Origin: CAINVV01 sp031432175
GTDB lineage: Bacteria; Bacteroidota; Bacteroidia; Bacteroidales; Prolixibacteraceae
Direction: 5' to 3'
Assembly (NCBI GenBank): GCA_964358545.1
Contig: CAYHQN010000002.1
Span: 1 to 64,000 of the forward strand
DNA length: 64,000 nt
Made by a program: the position numbers and the translations under genes
Notes under the pieces: model-generated
What the model was told of the DNA's origin: nothing
The model's database searches: none
Seen by the model: the letters and a program-made list of their open reading frames with translations, nothing else
In this document: positions 1 to 8,257 of the stretch, in pieces
Position numbering within the stretch: the stretch's first letter is position 1
Layout: every line of letters starts with the position of its first letter

Positions 1-87
1 ATGTCAATCACCCATTGTTACAAACACCAAAATAATGTTCTCGCTGAATCGCTGCCTGCTCTTGGGCATTCGATGGCTATTTTTTAA
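1..87 (+). CDS. Possible 3' end of an upstream gene
   Basis: The first frame is open from base 1 to a TAA at 85-87 and translates to 28 residues with no recognisable motif. It could be the tail of a gene beginning before the window or chance. Nothing else in bases 1-159 could be assigned; no clear TAnnTTTG promoter box precedes mutS2. Confidence 0.15.
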   Translation: MSITHCYKHQNNVLAESLPALGHSMAIF

Positions 88-159
88 TACCACGTGCGAT
101 CCTATAAATTGTACTCCTTCTGTTTTCTTGCTACTTTTACTGCGAAATCAAACCATCAA

Positions 160-2637
160 ATGAATATTTATCCGGAAAACTTCGAAAATAAAATTGGCTT
201 CGACAAGATCAGGGAGTTGTTGGGCAGTCGCTGTCTGAGCGAAATGGGGAAAGAGCATGTGGCAGGCTGCAGTTTCACATCTGACGCTGATCTAATTGAA
301 AAACAGCTGGATGAGACAGTGGAATTTCAGAAAATCATCCGGGATGAGCTCAATTTTCCAACAGGATATTTCATCGATATGCGGTCGGTCCTCCGGAAGT
401 CTAAGATTCAGGGGACTTTCCTGGAAGTTTTTGAACTCTTCGACCTGAAAAGATCGCTCGAAACCCTCCGCTCTATTGCCAATTTCTTCAAGGAGAAGGA
501 GCAGGAGCTTTTCCCGCGGCTTTATCTGGTTGTGAAAGGTATTCAGATCTACCCATTTTTTTATGACCGCATTGATCAGATCCTGACGAAATTAGGAACC
601 ATCAAGGACAATGCTTCGCCGGAGTTGGTGAAAATAAGGCGGGAGATTCTCTCTTTGCAGTCGGGTATCTCGAAGATCATGGCTAAAATCCTCAAACATG
701 CGCAGGCAGAAGGGTTGGTCGAAAAAGATGTGACGGTCTCGATCCGCGACGGAAGAGCAGTCATTCCGGTTTTGTCGGGCAACAAGCGAAAGATGCGGGG
801 AATTGTTCACGATGAATCCGCCACCGGACGTACCTCCTACATCGAGCCCGAGGAGATTGTGGAGACCAACAACCGTATCCGGGAGCTTGAATCGGCCGAA
901 CGCCGGGAGATTGTGAGAATTCTCACGAAATTTACGGATGAACTGAGGCCCTATGCCGGGGAACTCGAAGGTTCATATGAAATTCTTGGCATTCTCGACT
1001 TTATCCGCGCAAAGGGGATGTGGTCAAACGAGAGTAAGTCTGTCAAGCCGTTGCTAAAATACGTCCCCGAACTGAACTGGCTGGATGCCAGGCACCCGTT
1101 GCTGGAACGAAATCTCGCCAGGGAAAAAAGGAAAATAGTACCCCTAAATATCAAGTTAACAAAAGATGACCGCATCCTGCTGATCTCCGGTCCGAATGCA
1201 GGTGGTAAATCGGTCTGCCTGAAGACCGTAGGATTGCTTCAATACAGCATTCAGTGCGGACTGCCCGTCCCGCTGCACGTGGACAGTATCGTCGGCATCT
1301 TTGACAAAATTTTCATCGATATCGGCGACAACCAGTCGCTCGACAACGACCTGAGTACCTATAGCTCCCACCTGAACGACATGAAATTTTTCGTCAGGAA
1401 CTGCAGCCCCAAATCACTGGTTTTGATTGATGAATTCGGTACCGGGACTGAGCCCATGCTGGGCGGCGCCATTGCCGAATCGATACTGAACCGGATCAAC
1501 AACCTGCAAAGCTACGGTGTCATTACCACCCACTATACCAACCTGAAGCATTTCGCTTCATCTGTGCCGGGAATTGTCAACGGAGCGATGCTGTACGACT
1601 CCAACAAGATGGAGCCGCTATTTCAACTGCAGATTGGCAAACCCGGAAGTTCTTTTGCCTTCGAGATAGCCCGTAAAATTGGCCTGCCCGAGGATATCCT
1701 GCAGGAAGCTACCGATAAGATTGGCAAGGATCACATCGATTTCGACAAGCACCTCAGGGACATTGTCAGGGACAAACGTTACTGGGAGACCAAACGTCAG
1801 AATATCCGGCAATCGGAGAAGAAACTGGAAGATCTCACTTCCACTTACGAGGAGAATCTCTCTGAGGTTAAGAAGCTGAGAAAAGAGATCCTTGATAAGG
1901 CAAAAAAAGAGGCTACCGAGATACTGGCCTCCTCCAACAAAATTGTGGAACAGACCATCCGGGAGATCAAGGAGGCCTCAGCCGAAAAGGAGAAGACAAA
2001 GGAGGTGAGGAAAAAGCTGGAAGATTTCAAAGAGGTTTTATCCACTGCCAAAGATTCTGAGGATGAACAGATTGCCCGCAAGATGAAAAAAATCAGGCAG
2101 CGGGAGATCTCGAAGCGGGAACGGCCGGAAAAGGATGAACCAAAAAAAACTGTGGCCGAACAGCCTGTCAAAAAGGATGAGCCGGAAGTTGGAAGCTGGA
2201 TCAAAATCAAGGGACAGGAGGCTCCGGGCATCATCATGGAGATCCATGGCAGCAACCTGGTGGTTGCCTTCGGGCAGTTGCGCTCTGTGGTGAAGCGCGA
2301 CAGGGTTGAACCCATCTCCCACAACGAAGTAAAGAAAACCAAGGAAAACTACGCCACCTCCCAGGTCAACAGGGAGATCAATGACAGAAAGCTCAATTTT
2401 AAACCAAGGATCGATGTACGCGGCATGCGTGCCGAAGAGGGACTTCAGAAAATTCAGGAGTTCATCGACGAGGCCATCATGGTCGAAGCCCACGAATTGC
2501 ATATCCTGCACGGAAAAGGGAACGGCATTCTGAGGGAGTTGATCCGCGCCTATCTCAAATCGGAACCAGCCGTCAGGAAATTTCGAGACGAGCATGTTCA
2601 GTTTGGCGGATCGGGGATTACGATTGTGGAGATCTGA
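160..2637 (+). CDS. mutS2: MutS2 family ATPase / Smr-domain endonuclease
   Basis: MutS2 proteins act on branched DNA and, in some bacteria, on collided ribosomes; they are cytoplasmic homodimers. The 825-residue product has the MutS2 order: helical core with clamp, ABC-type ATPase in the middle (Walker A GPNAGGKS coded near 1191-1214, Walker B LIDEFGTGTE near 1425-1452), a long charged coiled coil (about 1770-2100), a KOW-like beta segment (about 2190-2310) and a C-terminal Smr domain with the DVRG and HGKGNG motifs (about 2410-2530). An in-frame ATG exists at 94, but the residues it adds are unlike the family; the conserved start MNIYPENFE lies at 160. It stands alone, followed by a short repeat. 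Assignment is secure; the in vivo substrate is not deducible. Confidence 0.95.
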   Translation: MNIYPENFENKIGFDKIRELLGSRCLSEMGKEHVAGCSFTSDADLIEKQLDETVEFQKIIRDELNFPTGYFIDMRSVLRKSKIQGTFLEVFELFDLKRSLETLRSIANFFKEKEQELFPRLYLVVKGIQIYPFFYDRIDQILTKLGTIKDNASPELVKIRREILSLQSGISKIMAKILKHAQAEGLVEKDVTVSIRDGRAVIPVLSGNKRKMRGIVHDESATGRTSYIEPEEIVETNNRIRELESAERREIVRILTKFTDELRPYAGELEGSYEILGILDFIRAKGMWSNESKSVKPLLKYVPELNWLDARHPLLERNLAREKRKIVPLNIKLTKDDRILLISGPNAGGKSVCLKTVGLLQYSIQCGLPVPLHVDSIVGIFDKIFIDIGDNQSLDNDLSTYSSHLNDMKFFVRNCSPKSLVLIDEFGTGTEPMLGGAIAESILNRINNLQSYGVITTHYTNLKHFASSVPGIVNGAMLYDSNKMEPLFQLQIGKPGSSFAFEIARKIGLPEDILQEATDKIGKDHIDFDKHLRDIVRDKRYWETKRQNIRQSEKKLEDLTSTYEENLSEVKKLRKEILDKAKKEATEILASSNKIVEQTIREIKEASAEKEKTKEVRKKLEDFKEVLSTAKDSEDEQIARKMKKIRQREISKRERPEKDEPKKTVAEQPVKKDEPEVGSWIKIKGQEAPGIIMEIHGSNLVVAFGQLRSVVKRDRVEPISHNEVKKTKENYATSQVNREINDRKLNFKPRIDVRGMRAEEGLQKIQEFIDEAIMVEAHELHILHGKGNGILRELIRAYLKSEPAVRKFRDEHVQFGGSGITIVEI

Positions 2638-2643
2638 ATAATG

Positions 2644-2675
2644 TGGAAATGTGAAAATATGGAAATGTGAAAATT
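2644..2675. repeat. Two 16-bp direct repeats after mutS2
   Basis: TGGAAATGTGAAAATA at 2644-2659 is repeated with one change at 2660-2675. A related word (inverted, TTTCCACATTTTCC) appears near 49018, so this is likely a dispersed short repeat of the genome. The remaining bases to 2744 hold no gene I can support. Confidence 0.6.
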
Positions 2676-2744
2676 TTCCAGACCAATCCCATAAAGCTCT
2701 GACACAATTTATCTTGCACTCACCATACACCTGATTATTTAATT

Positions 2745-2945
2745 GTAACGTTGGGTTTATTCCATCTTACGGACGTTGGAGAGGCGCTTACGGACGATTT
2801 ATCATGCCTTAAGGATGATTTATGCGTCCTTACGTGCCTTGGAACGATCCTTACATCCGTTAGAACTGTTCTTACGTGCATTGGGACGATCCTTACATGC
2901 GCTGGAACGATGCTTACGTACGTTGGAACGATGCTTACGTACCTT
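2745..2945. repeat. Degenerate 21-bp tandem repeat array
   Basis: Units of 21 bp start at 2766, 2787, 2808, 2829, 2850, 2871, 2892 and 2913, with a partial unit at 2934 and a decayed one at 2745. The best conserved unit reads CTTACGTACGTTGGAACGAT plus one base. Because the period is a multiple of three, the array stays open in several frames on both strands, so translation through it is not by itself evidence of coding. It feeds in frame into the gene ending at 3668. Confidence 0.85.
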
Positions 2946-3668
2946 GCTGCCGATACCTCGCGCAAGTTACAGGCTTATGCCAGATACGCCAACAACCAGT
3001 TGTTGCTTAGCGAAACGAAGTTTTCAGAAAGTGAACTGAGAAATGCCTCTGATAATGTGCTCAGAGATTATACCCAGGGCGTTTACAACAGGGCACAAAC
3101 AAATTTGACCGCTTTGACGGCTTATGGCATAACTGCCTCCACGCAAACATCGTTTGTAAATGCCATCAATGCCTATGTCGTTGCTATTCCCAAGCCTCGT
3201 ATTGGGACAACTGAAACCAGACAAAGTACATTGCAGCTTGCCAATGCTTTTGAAGCTGCCGATGGGGCTTTGGGTAATATTGATGCGATTGTTGAGATTG
3301 TAAAACTTGCACAACCCAATTTTTACAATGGCTACAAGTCGGTTCGGAAACTGATTATTAACGGAAATGGCTCATTATCTGTGAAAGGTCTGGTAACCGA
3401 TGCTGTAAGTGGCGCCCCGCTTAAAAACGTAAATATTTCGTTTGTATTGGATGGTATTGGAACTAAGGCTATAGCTGCCAAAAGTGTCGTAGCCTTTGTT
3501 AAAAAAACTGCCGAAAAGGGTGGGTTTAACATTAAAACGCTTCCTGCCGGAATGTACAATGTAACCTTCAAGAAAAACGGATACGCTGATCAGATTGCTT
3601 CCATTGCTGTTTCGGACGGGGAGTCGAGCGTATTGAATGTAAAAATGTCCGGATTGGGATTAGTGTGA
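2751..3668 (+). CDS. Hypothetical protein with C-terminal carboxypeptidase-regulatory-like domain
   Basis: The frame opens at a TTG at 2751. The first ~65 residues are produced by the 21-bp repeat array (LTCxGTxLT-type heptads) and are probably not native. From about 2946 the protein looks genuine: a helical region of about 130 residues, then from about 3378 a beta-rich segment with GLVTDAVSGAPLKNVNISF and a GMYNVTFKKNGY stretch, typical of carboxypeptidase-regulatory-like/CNA-B-type folds of surface proteins. No signal peptide is visible in the repeat-encoded start, which suggests the original 5' end was replaced or lost. It ends just before a terminator shared with hsdR. Function unknown; the start is uncertain. 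Confidence 0.55.
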   Translation: MGLFHLTDVGEALTDDLSCLKDDLCVLTCLGTILTSVRTVLTCIGTILTCAGTMLTYVGTMLTYLAADTSRKLQAYARYANNQLLLSETKFSESELRNASDNVLRDYTQGVYNRAQTNLTALTAYGITASTQTSFVNAINAYVVAIPKPRIGTTETRQSTLQLANAFEAADGALGNIDAIVEIVKLAQPNFYNGYKSVRKLIINGNGSLSVKGLVTDAVSGAPLKNVNISFVLDGIGTKAIAAKSVVAFVKKTAEKGGFNIKTLPAGMYNVTFKKNGYADQIASIAVSDGESSVLNVKMSGLGLV

Positions 3669-3689
3669 TTAAAGGATTATTGGATTGGC

Positions 3690-3713
3690 AAAGCCCTGCG
3701 AAAGCGGGGCTTT
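3690..3713. terminator. Bidirectional hairpin terminator
   Basis: A 10-bp stem AAAGCCCTGC / GCGGGGCTTT (one T-G wobble) closes a GAAA loop between two convergent genes, the hypothetical gene ending at 3668 and hsdR ending at 3721. T- and A-rich flanks fit termination in both directions. Confidence 0.75.
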
Positions 3714-3720
3714 GTGTTTA

Positions 3721-6069
3721 TTAAGCGACTTTCTGTTGGTAGAGGTATTTTTGAAATTCAATAAAAAGAGAGCTTATTTTAACTACATCGCCCAATTCTG
3801 CTTTTGCATCTTCTAAGGATTGGTATTTATTGGTAAGCAATATTGGTAATTTATCCTGGTCGAGCTCTTCGACACCTGTTTCGACATATTTGCTCAATAC
3901 AAATTCAATAAATTCCTTCTGCTTGTCGTTTAAAAGGGCAAATATGGTGGCTTCCGCTGCTTTTACCCTTGCCTGGCGGGTCATGGGTTTAACATCGCTG
4001 TTGAATACATATTCCAACACATCAAAGAGGTCGCTTTTTTCGGCATCAATTAATCGTTGCAGGGCAGCCAACTCCTCTTTTCCGTAACCTGCTTCGTCCA
4101 ATTTTTCGAGCAGGGTTTTACGTGTTAAAGGATTGCTCCATATGGCCCGTAACTCTTCTTCGCTTTTGAAAAAATCGGGAAGTGTACCGAATAAATTGTT
4201 TAAAAATTCCTCTGCCGAAATTGGTTTGCCATCGGCATTCCAAAATGAAGTAGAGATCATGTGTTGTATTTCCCGCTCTTTACCATCTCTCAACTTTACT
4301 TTGACTTTTTGCCGGGGCGGATTGGGTTCATTTGCAGCTTCTGGTGGTGCTTCCGGTTGCGGTGGATATGTCAAGGGGTCTTTGGTAACATCAGTTTCGG
4401 GTTCGAGCGGTTCACCATCCCATTCAGGATCGGCAAAATGGTGGTAGGCATTGACAAAATCGTAGATGGTGAAAAACTCTTTGCCGTCAAACAGACGTGT
4501 ACCACGTCCAACGATTTGTTTAAACTCTATCATTGAGTTTACAGGACGAAGTAAAACAATGTTGCGGATGTTGCGTGCATCGACCCCTGTTGAAAGCTTT
4601 TGCGAGGTAGTAAGAATGGTTGGGATCAGTTTTTCATTGTCCTGAAATTCCCGTAAAAACTGCTCACCAATAGCGCCATCATTGGCGGTAACACGAACGC
4701 AATAGTTGGGATCTTTGCTTTTCTTGTACTGGTTAACCAGGTCGCGAACTGCAGCGGCGTGGTCCTGGGTGGCGCAAAAGATAATCGCTTTCTCTTTTTG
4801 ATTGGCTTCGTCCATGTATATCTGAACCCGCTTTGCCTCCCGCGCTTTTATCTCTATAATTCTGTTAAAATCGGGTTCGGTGTAGAGTTTTCCCTCTTCA
4901 ATTTCGCCTTCAATAATTTGGTCATCGCTGGTATAAATGTAATCGTCGATGGTTGTTTGGATGCGCTTTACTTTGAATGGCGTTAGAAAGCCATCGTTGA
5001 TCCCCTCTTTGAGCGAATAGATGTACACCGGTTCGCCGAAATATTTGTAGGTATCAATGTTGTCTTTGCGTTTTGGGGTGGCGGTTAAACCCAATTGAAC
5101 GGCGGGTTCGAAATATTCCAGAATGCCTCTCCAGTTGCCTTCGTCGTTGGCCCCTCCCCGGTGGCACTCATCAATGATAATGAAATCGAAAAAATCGGCG
5201 GGATACCCGCCAAAATAAGGAGCAGGTTTGCCTTCGTTATCCGTACCACTCATAAAGGTTTGAAAGATGGTAAAGAAAATGCTGCCATTGACCGGAACAC
5301 GGTTGTTTTTTCTTATTTCGTCGGGTTTGATGCGCACCAAAGCATCCTCGGCAAAGGCAGAAAAAGCATTGTAGGCCTGGTCGGCCAGGATGTTGCGGTC
5401 GGCTAAAAACAATATTCGCGGACGACGTGCTTCGACTCCGCACTGCAACCCTGCCCTGTCGCGCAGGTTCCATCTTGTATGGAAAAGTTTCCACGCTATT
5501 TGAAAAGCGATGGCCGTTTTGCCTGTTCCGGTTGCTAAGGTTAGAAGAATGCGTTGTGTATTGTTGGCAACGGCTTCCAAAGTGTTTTTTACAGCTATTT
5601 CCTGGTAATAGCGAAGCTGCCAGGTGCCGCCTTTGTCTTCATAAGGAACGGCGCTGAATTTTTCCCTCCACCCGTTTTGAACGGCAAATGTTTTGTCCCA
5701 AAGTTCATCGGGGGTAAGGTAGTTGGCAACCAAACCCTCTTTGCCTGTTTTCAGGCAGATGCTGTAAATTTCTTTGCCATTGCTGGCGTAGGTGGTTTCG
5801 AGGTGGAGTTTTTCGGCATATTGTTTGGCTTGTGCCACGCCTTCGCCTACTCCCTGCCGGTCGCTTTTGGCTTCGATTACTGCCAGCTTGATGCCTTTGT
5901 AAACCAATACGTAATCGGCGGTTAGTTTCTTGGAACGGATGCCGCCGGTTTGTATTTTACCTGCGGTGATAGGGTATTCGCGAAGTATTTTAGAGCCTTC
6001 GACAACGCCCCAACAGCAAGCTTTGAGGTGTGGGTCGATTAGTTCGGCGCGGGTTTCGGCTTCGTTCAT
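3721..6069 (-). CDS. hsdR: Type I restriction enzyme, R (translocase/nuclease) subunit
   Basis: Motor and DNA-cutting subunit of the type I R-M complex R2M2S. The 782-residue protein has an N-terminal PD-(D/E)XK nuclease (D52, then E66-A-K68), a superfamily 2 helicase with Walker A ATGTGKT (179-185), DECH box (300-303), TATPKR (329-334), and a C-terminal lobe with QIVGRGTRLF. The length fits the shorter EcoEI-like HsdR class. It is the last gene of the minus-strand operon hsdM, four-helix gene, hsdS, GxxExxY gene, hsdR; a copy of the 18-bp word found around the GxxExxY gene lies directly upstream of its start codon. All key residues are present, so the enzyme should be active if the operon is transcribed through the repeat region. 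Confidence 0.93.
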   Translation of the reverse strand: MNEAETRAELIDPHLKACCWGVVEGSKILREYPITAGKIQTGGIRSKKLTADYVLVYKGIKLAVIEAKSDRQGVGEGVAQAKQYAEKLHLETTYASNGKEIYSICLKTGKEGLVANYLTPDELWDKTFAVQNGWREKFSAVPYEDKGGTWQLRYYQEIAVKNTLEAVANNTQRILLTLATGTGKTAIAFQIAWKLFHTRWNLRDRAGLQCGVEARRPRILFLADRNILADQAYNAFSAFAEDALVRIKPDEIRKNNRVPVNGSIFFTIFQTFMSGTDNEGKPAPYFGGYPADFFDFIIIDECHRGGANDEGNWRGILEYFEPAVQLGLTATPKRKDNIDTYKYFGEPVYIYSLKEGINDGFLTPFKVKRIQTTIDDYIYTSDDQIIEGEIEEGKLYTEPDFNRIIEIKAREAKRVQIYMDEANQKEKAIIFCATQDHAAAVRDLVNQYKKSKDPNYCVRVTANDGAIGEQFLREFQDNEKLIPTILTTSQKLSTGVDARNIRNIVLLRPVNSMIEFKQIVGRGTRLFDGKEFFTIYDFVNAYHHFADPEWDGEPLEPETDVTKDPLTYPPQPEAPPEAANEPNPPRQKVKVKLRDGKEREIQHMISTSFWNADGKPISAEEFLNNLFGTLPDFFKSEEELRAIWSNPLTRKTLLEKLDEAGYGKEELAALQRLIDAEKSDLFDVLEYVFNSDVKPMTRQARVKAAEATIFALLNDKQKEFIEFVLSKYVETGVEELDQDKLPILLTNKYQSLEDAKAELGDVVKISSLFIEFQKYLYQQKVA

Positions 6070-6071
6070 GG

Positions 6072-6089
6072 TTGTCTGAATCAGGATTT
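6072..6089 (+). repeat. 18-bp flanking repeat, copy 1
   Basis: TTGTCTGAATCAGGATTT, followed by AGGATTTGAGGATTTTCAGG. The same 18 bases recur at 6575-6592 (same strand) and 7079-7096 (opposite strand). Copies 1 and 2 bracket the GxxExxY gene. Confidence 0.85.
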
Positions 6090-6111
6090 AAGGATTTGAG
6101 GATTTTCAGGA

Positions 6112-6558
6112 TTATGCATTGGTGTTGTTATCTTGCTCGTCCTTCAGACCTATAAATGCTGAGTCTGACTTTTTAGGATGAGCAGGATTGAATTTTGGAT
6201 TATATACCTTCTTGAATTGCAGACTGGTCGCTCCAAAATTGATAAGTAAACCAATAGCAAAATTGTATGCAACCACATAGTTTTTGGCTTGTGCCAAATG
6301 CACATCTTCGAGGCTAATCAGTGCTTTTAATTCTACTACTATTTGATTTTCGACAATAAAATCGGCTCTGCGGGTGCCAACAATAATGCCCTCATAATAT
6401 ATAGTTTGTTCAATTTCCCTACCAAACAAAAGGCCTGCCCTGCCAAGTTCAATGGCCAAACACCGTTGATAAATAACTTCCTGAAAACCATTACCAAGTG
6501 TATTGTGCACTTTCATTGCACAGCCATTGATTTTATATGTTATTTCATCGAGAGTCAT
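6112..6558 (-). CDS. GxxExxY protein, PD-(D/E)XK-like nuclease fold
   Basis: A 148-residue protein carrying the signature G24-x-x-E27-x-x-Y30 (GNGFQEVIYQ) and a later D66 ... E76-L-K78 motif, which together resemble a minimal PD-(D/E)XK nuclease. The biological role of this family is not established. The gene sits inside the type I R-M operon between hsdS and hsdR, bracketed by copies of the 18-bp word TTGTCTGAATCAGGATTT and next to a 17-bp repeat array, which suggests it arrived as a unit with these repeats rather than being a native R-M component. The C-terminal ~30 residues are polar and low in complexity and may not be part of the fold. Confidence 0.85.
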   Translation of the reverse strand: MTLDEITYKINGCAMKVHNTLGNGFQEVIYQRCLAIELGRAGLLFGREIEQTIYYEGIIVGTRRADFIVENQIVVELKALISLEDVHLAQAKNYVVAYNFAIGLLINFGATSLQFKKVYNPKFNPAHPKKSDSAFIGLKDEQDNNTNA

Positions 6559-6574
6559 TTTTCATTATTTTAAG

Positions 6575-6592
6575 TTGTCTGAATCAGGATTT
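6575..6592 (+). repeat. 18-bp flanking repeat, copy 2
   Basis: A second TTGTCTGAATCAGGATTT, just upstream of the start codon of the GxxExxY gene, identical over 18 bp to copies at 6072 and (inverted) 7079. Confidence 0.85.
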
Positions 6593-6676
6593 TCAAGATT
6601 ATAGGATGAACAGGATTTTAAATCCTGAATATCCTTTCATCCTGAATATCCTTTCATCCTGAATATCCTTTCATCC

Positions 6677-6776
6677 NNNNNNNNNNNNNNNNNNNNNNNN
6701 NNNNNNNNNNNNNNNNNNNNNNNNNNNNNNNNNNNNNNNNNNNNNNNNNNNNNNNNNNNNNNNNNNNNNNNNNNNN
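6677..6776. other. Assembly gap (100 N)
   Basis: Exactly 100 N inside the 17-bp repeat array; the standard scaffold spacer of unknown true size. A second run of exactly 100 N lies at 6828-6927. Both reflect failure to assemble the repeat. Confidence 0.98.
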
Positions 6777-7069
6777 ATCCTTTCATCCTGAATATCCTTT
6801 CATCCTGAATATCCTTTCATCCTGAATNNNNNNNNNNNNNNNNNNNNNNNNNNNNNNNNNNNNNNNNNNNNNNNNNNNNNNNNNNNNNNNNNNNNNNNNN
6901 NNNNNNNNNNNNNNNNNNNNNNNNNNNATCCGTTCATCCTGAAAACCCGTTCATCCTGAATATCCGTTCATCCTGAAAACCCGTTCATCCTGAATATCCG
7001 TTCATCCTGAAAACCCTTTCATCCTGAATATCCGTTCATCCTGAAAACCCTTTCATCCTGAAAATCCGT

Positions 7070-8257
7070 TCATCCTGAAAATCCTGATTCAGACAATTGC
7101 CCGCTAAACGCTTTTTGCAGTACTGTTTTTTTCAGTTCTTCCAAATTTAAAAGTTTTTGCTGATAAATGGCTTCCAATCTTTTGGTTTCGGCGGAAAGGG
7201 CGTCGAGGTTGGCGACGATGGTTTGTTGTTCGGATAAAGTCATTTTTGGAACATTAAAATTCCGCAATGCTGTTAATGACACTGTTTTTTGGGCAGTACC
7301 TGTGGCTGTATCATTAGCCTGAAATAATGCTTGCGGAGATAAAATCCAATAAAACAACCACTTGCTAATCACACTTTCTTTTGGTCTAATTAAGCCAATG
7401 TGTCGTTGAAAGCAAAATTCCATCTCTGTTTCTACCAAAACAGGAATTCCGTAAGAGCCTGTAACTGTATATAATATGTCACCATTTTTAGGCTTTCTGT
7501 TTGGTTTTATGTTTTGATAATACTCTTTTGATACATTAAACGTATCTGAAAAATCAATTTGGAGACTTTCTTTATTAATGTTCGAAATTGTAATAAAAGG
7601 GATACCAGCTTTTGTTTTTGGTGGAGGCATATGATCACCATCTGTAATATCAATTGCTATTTCGGATAATTTCACTTCTTTGCAATGTTTGCCATTTTTC
7701 TCAAACACCCCCTGCAAATAACTCTCAAAAAGCTCTTTGGCGTTTTGGAGGTTGCGTTGGGCGTTTTCTTTGGCATTGGCCAGGGCGGCAAAGGTTTGGT
7801 CGAGAAGGGAGACGATGCGTTGTTGTTCGGGGAAAGGCATCCAAAGAAAGGGTTCGTTTTTATAATCTTTGAAATAGATATGTGGTATAGCAGCACCAGC
7901 GATATATTTTTTGAAATCAACTGAAATAAGATTGTAGTATAAATAGTTTAAATCAACATTTTCCTTTGGCAGAATATATTGTAGTGTACCTATTACGGAA
8001 GTGAAAGCATCCATTTTTGTAACTCTTCCAACTCCTGAGCCATCTTTTACGATAGAGAGATAAGGTTTTTTTTGATGATAAAAGCTTACATTCTTAATCA
8101 AACCACTCGCACCAAAAATTGGATACTCTCCATCTTCATTGTCTAATTGATTTTGTGAAATATTTGATGATGCCTTATCGCAAACATCCCCCAACTTCTT
8201 TATTTCCCAACCTTTCGGCAGGCTCAGGACATCGCCTTGTTTTATCAATTGCTCCAT
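7070..8257 (-). CDS. hsdS: Type I restriction enzyme, S (specificity) subunit
   Basis: DNA-recognition subunit of the type I R-M system. The 395-residue protein has two target-recognition domains in the usual order: TRD1 from about residue 17 (LPKGWEIKKLGDVC), a conserved helical spacer (about 155-190, EQQRIVSLLDQ ... LFESYLQGVF), TRD2 (about 195-340) and a second spacer helix (SEQQTIVANLDAL ... KAFSGQL). The final residues, SESGFSG, are encoded by the 18-bp repeat word plus the following bases, so the natural C-terminus has been extended by repeat DNA. The start codon immediately follows the stop codon of the four-helix gene (TAA then ATG), so the two are translationally coupled. Confidence 0.93.
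   Translation of the reverse strand: MEQLIKQGDVLSLPKGWEIKKLGDVCDKASSNISQNQLDNEDGEYPIFGASGLIKNVSFYHQKKPYLSIVKDGSGVGRVTKMDAFTSVIGTLQYILPKENVDLNYLYYNLISVDFKKYIAGAAIPHIYFKDYKNEPFLWMPFPEQQRIVSLLDQTFAALANAKENAQRNLQNAKELFESYLQGVFEKNGKHCKEVKLSEIAIDITDGDHMPPPKTKAGIPFITISNINKESLQIDFSDTFNVSKEYYQNIKPNRKPKNGDILYTVTGSYGIPVLVETEMEFCFQRHIGLIRPKESVISKWLFYWILSPQALFQANDTATGTAQKTVSLTALRNFNVPKMTLSEQQTIVANLDALSAETKRLEAIYQQKLLNLEELKKTVLQKAFSGQLSESGFSG
7079..7096 (-). repeat. 18-bp flanking repeat, copy 3 (inverted), inside the hsdS 3' end
   Basis: Reverse complement of TTGTCTGAATCAGGATTT. On the minus strand it is read as codons L-S-E-S-G-F of the HsdS tail. Confidence 0.85.

Larger units (their letters stand above)
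6600..7096. repeat. 17-bp tandem repeat array, interrupted by assembly gaps
   Basis: The unit is TATCCTTTCATCCTGAA (17 bp). The left part (to 6827) is nearly homogeneous; the right part (6928-7080) alternates ATATCC and AAACCC starts and GTTC/TTTC variants. It ends in the inverted third copy of the 18-bp word at 7079-7096. Two 100-N gaps lie inside, so the true copy number is unknown. The last units overlap the 3' end of hsdS (stop at 7070). Confidence 0.9.

Noticed and set aside
2038..2730. A 230-codon minus-strand frame over the mutS2 3' end
   Set aside because: It lies over the conserved KOW and Smr region of MutS2 and has no recognisable protein features.
6600..7096. Possible CRISPR array
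   Set aside because: The 17-bp units follow one another with no unique spacers and no cas genes are present; it is a tandem minisatellite.
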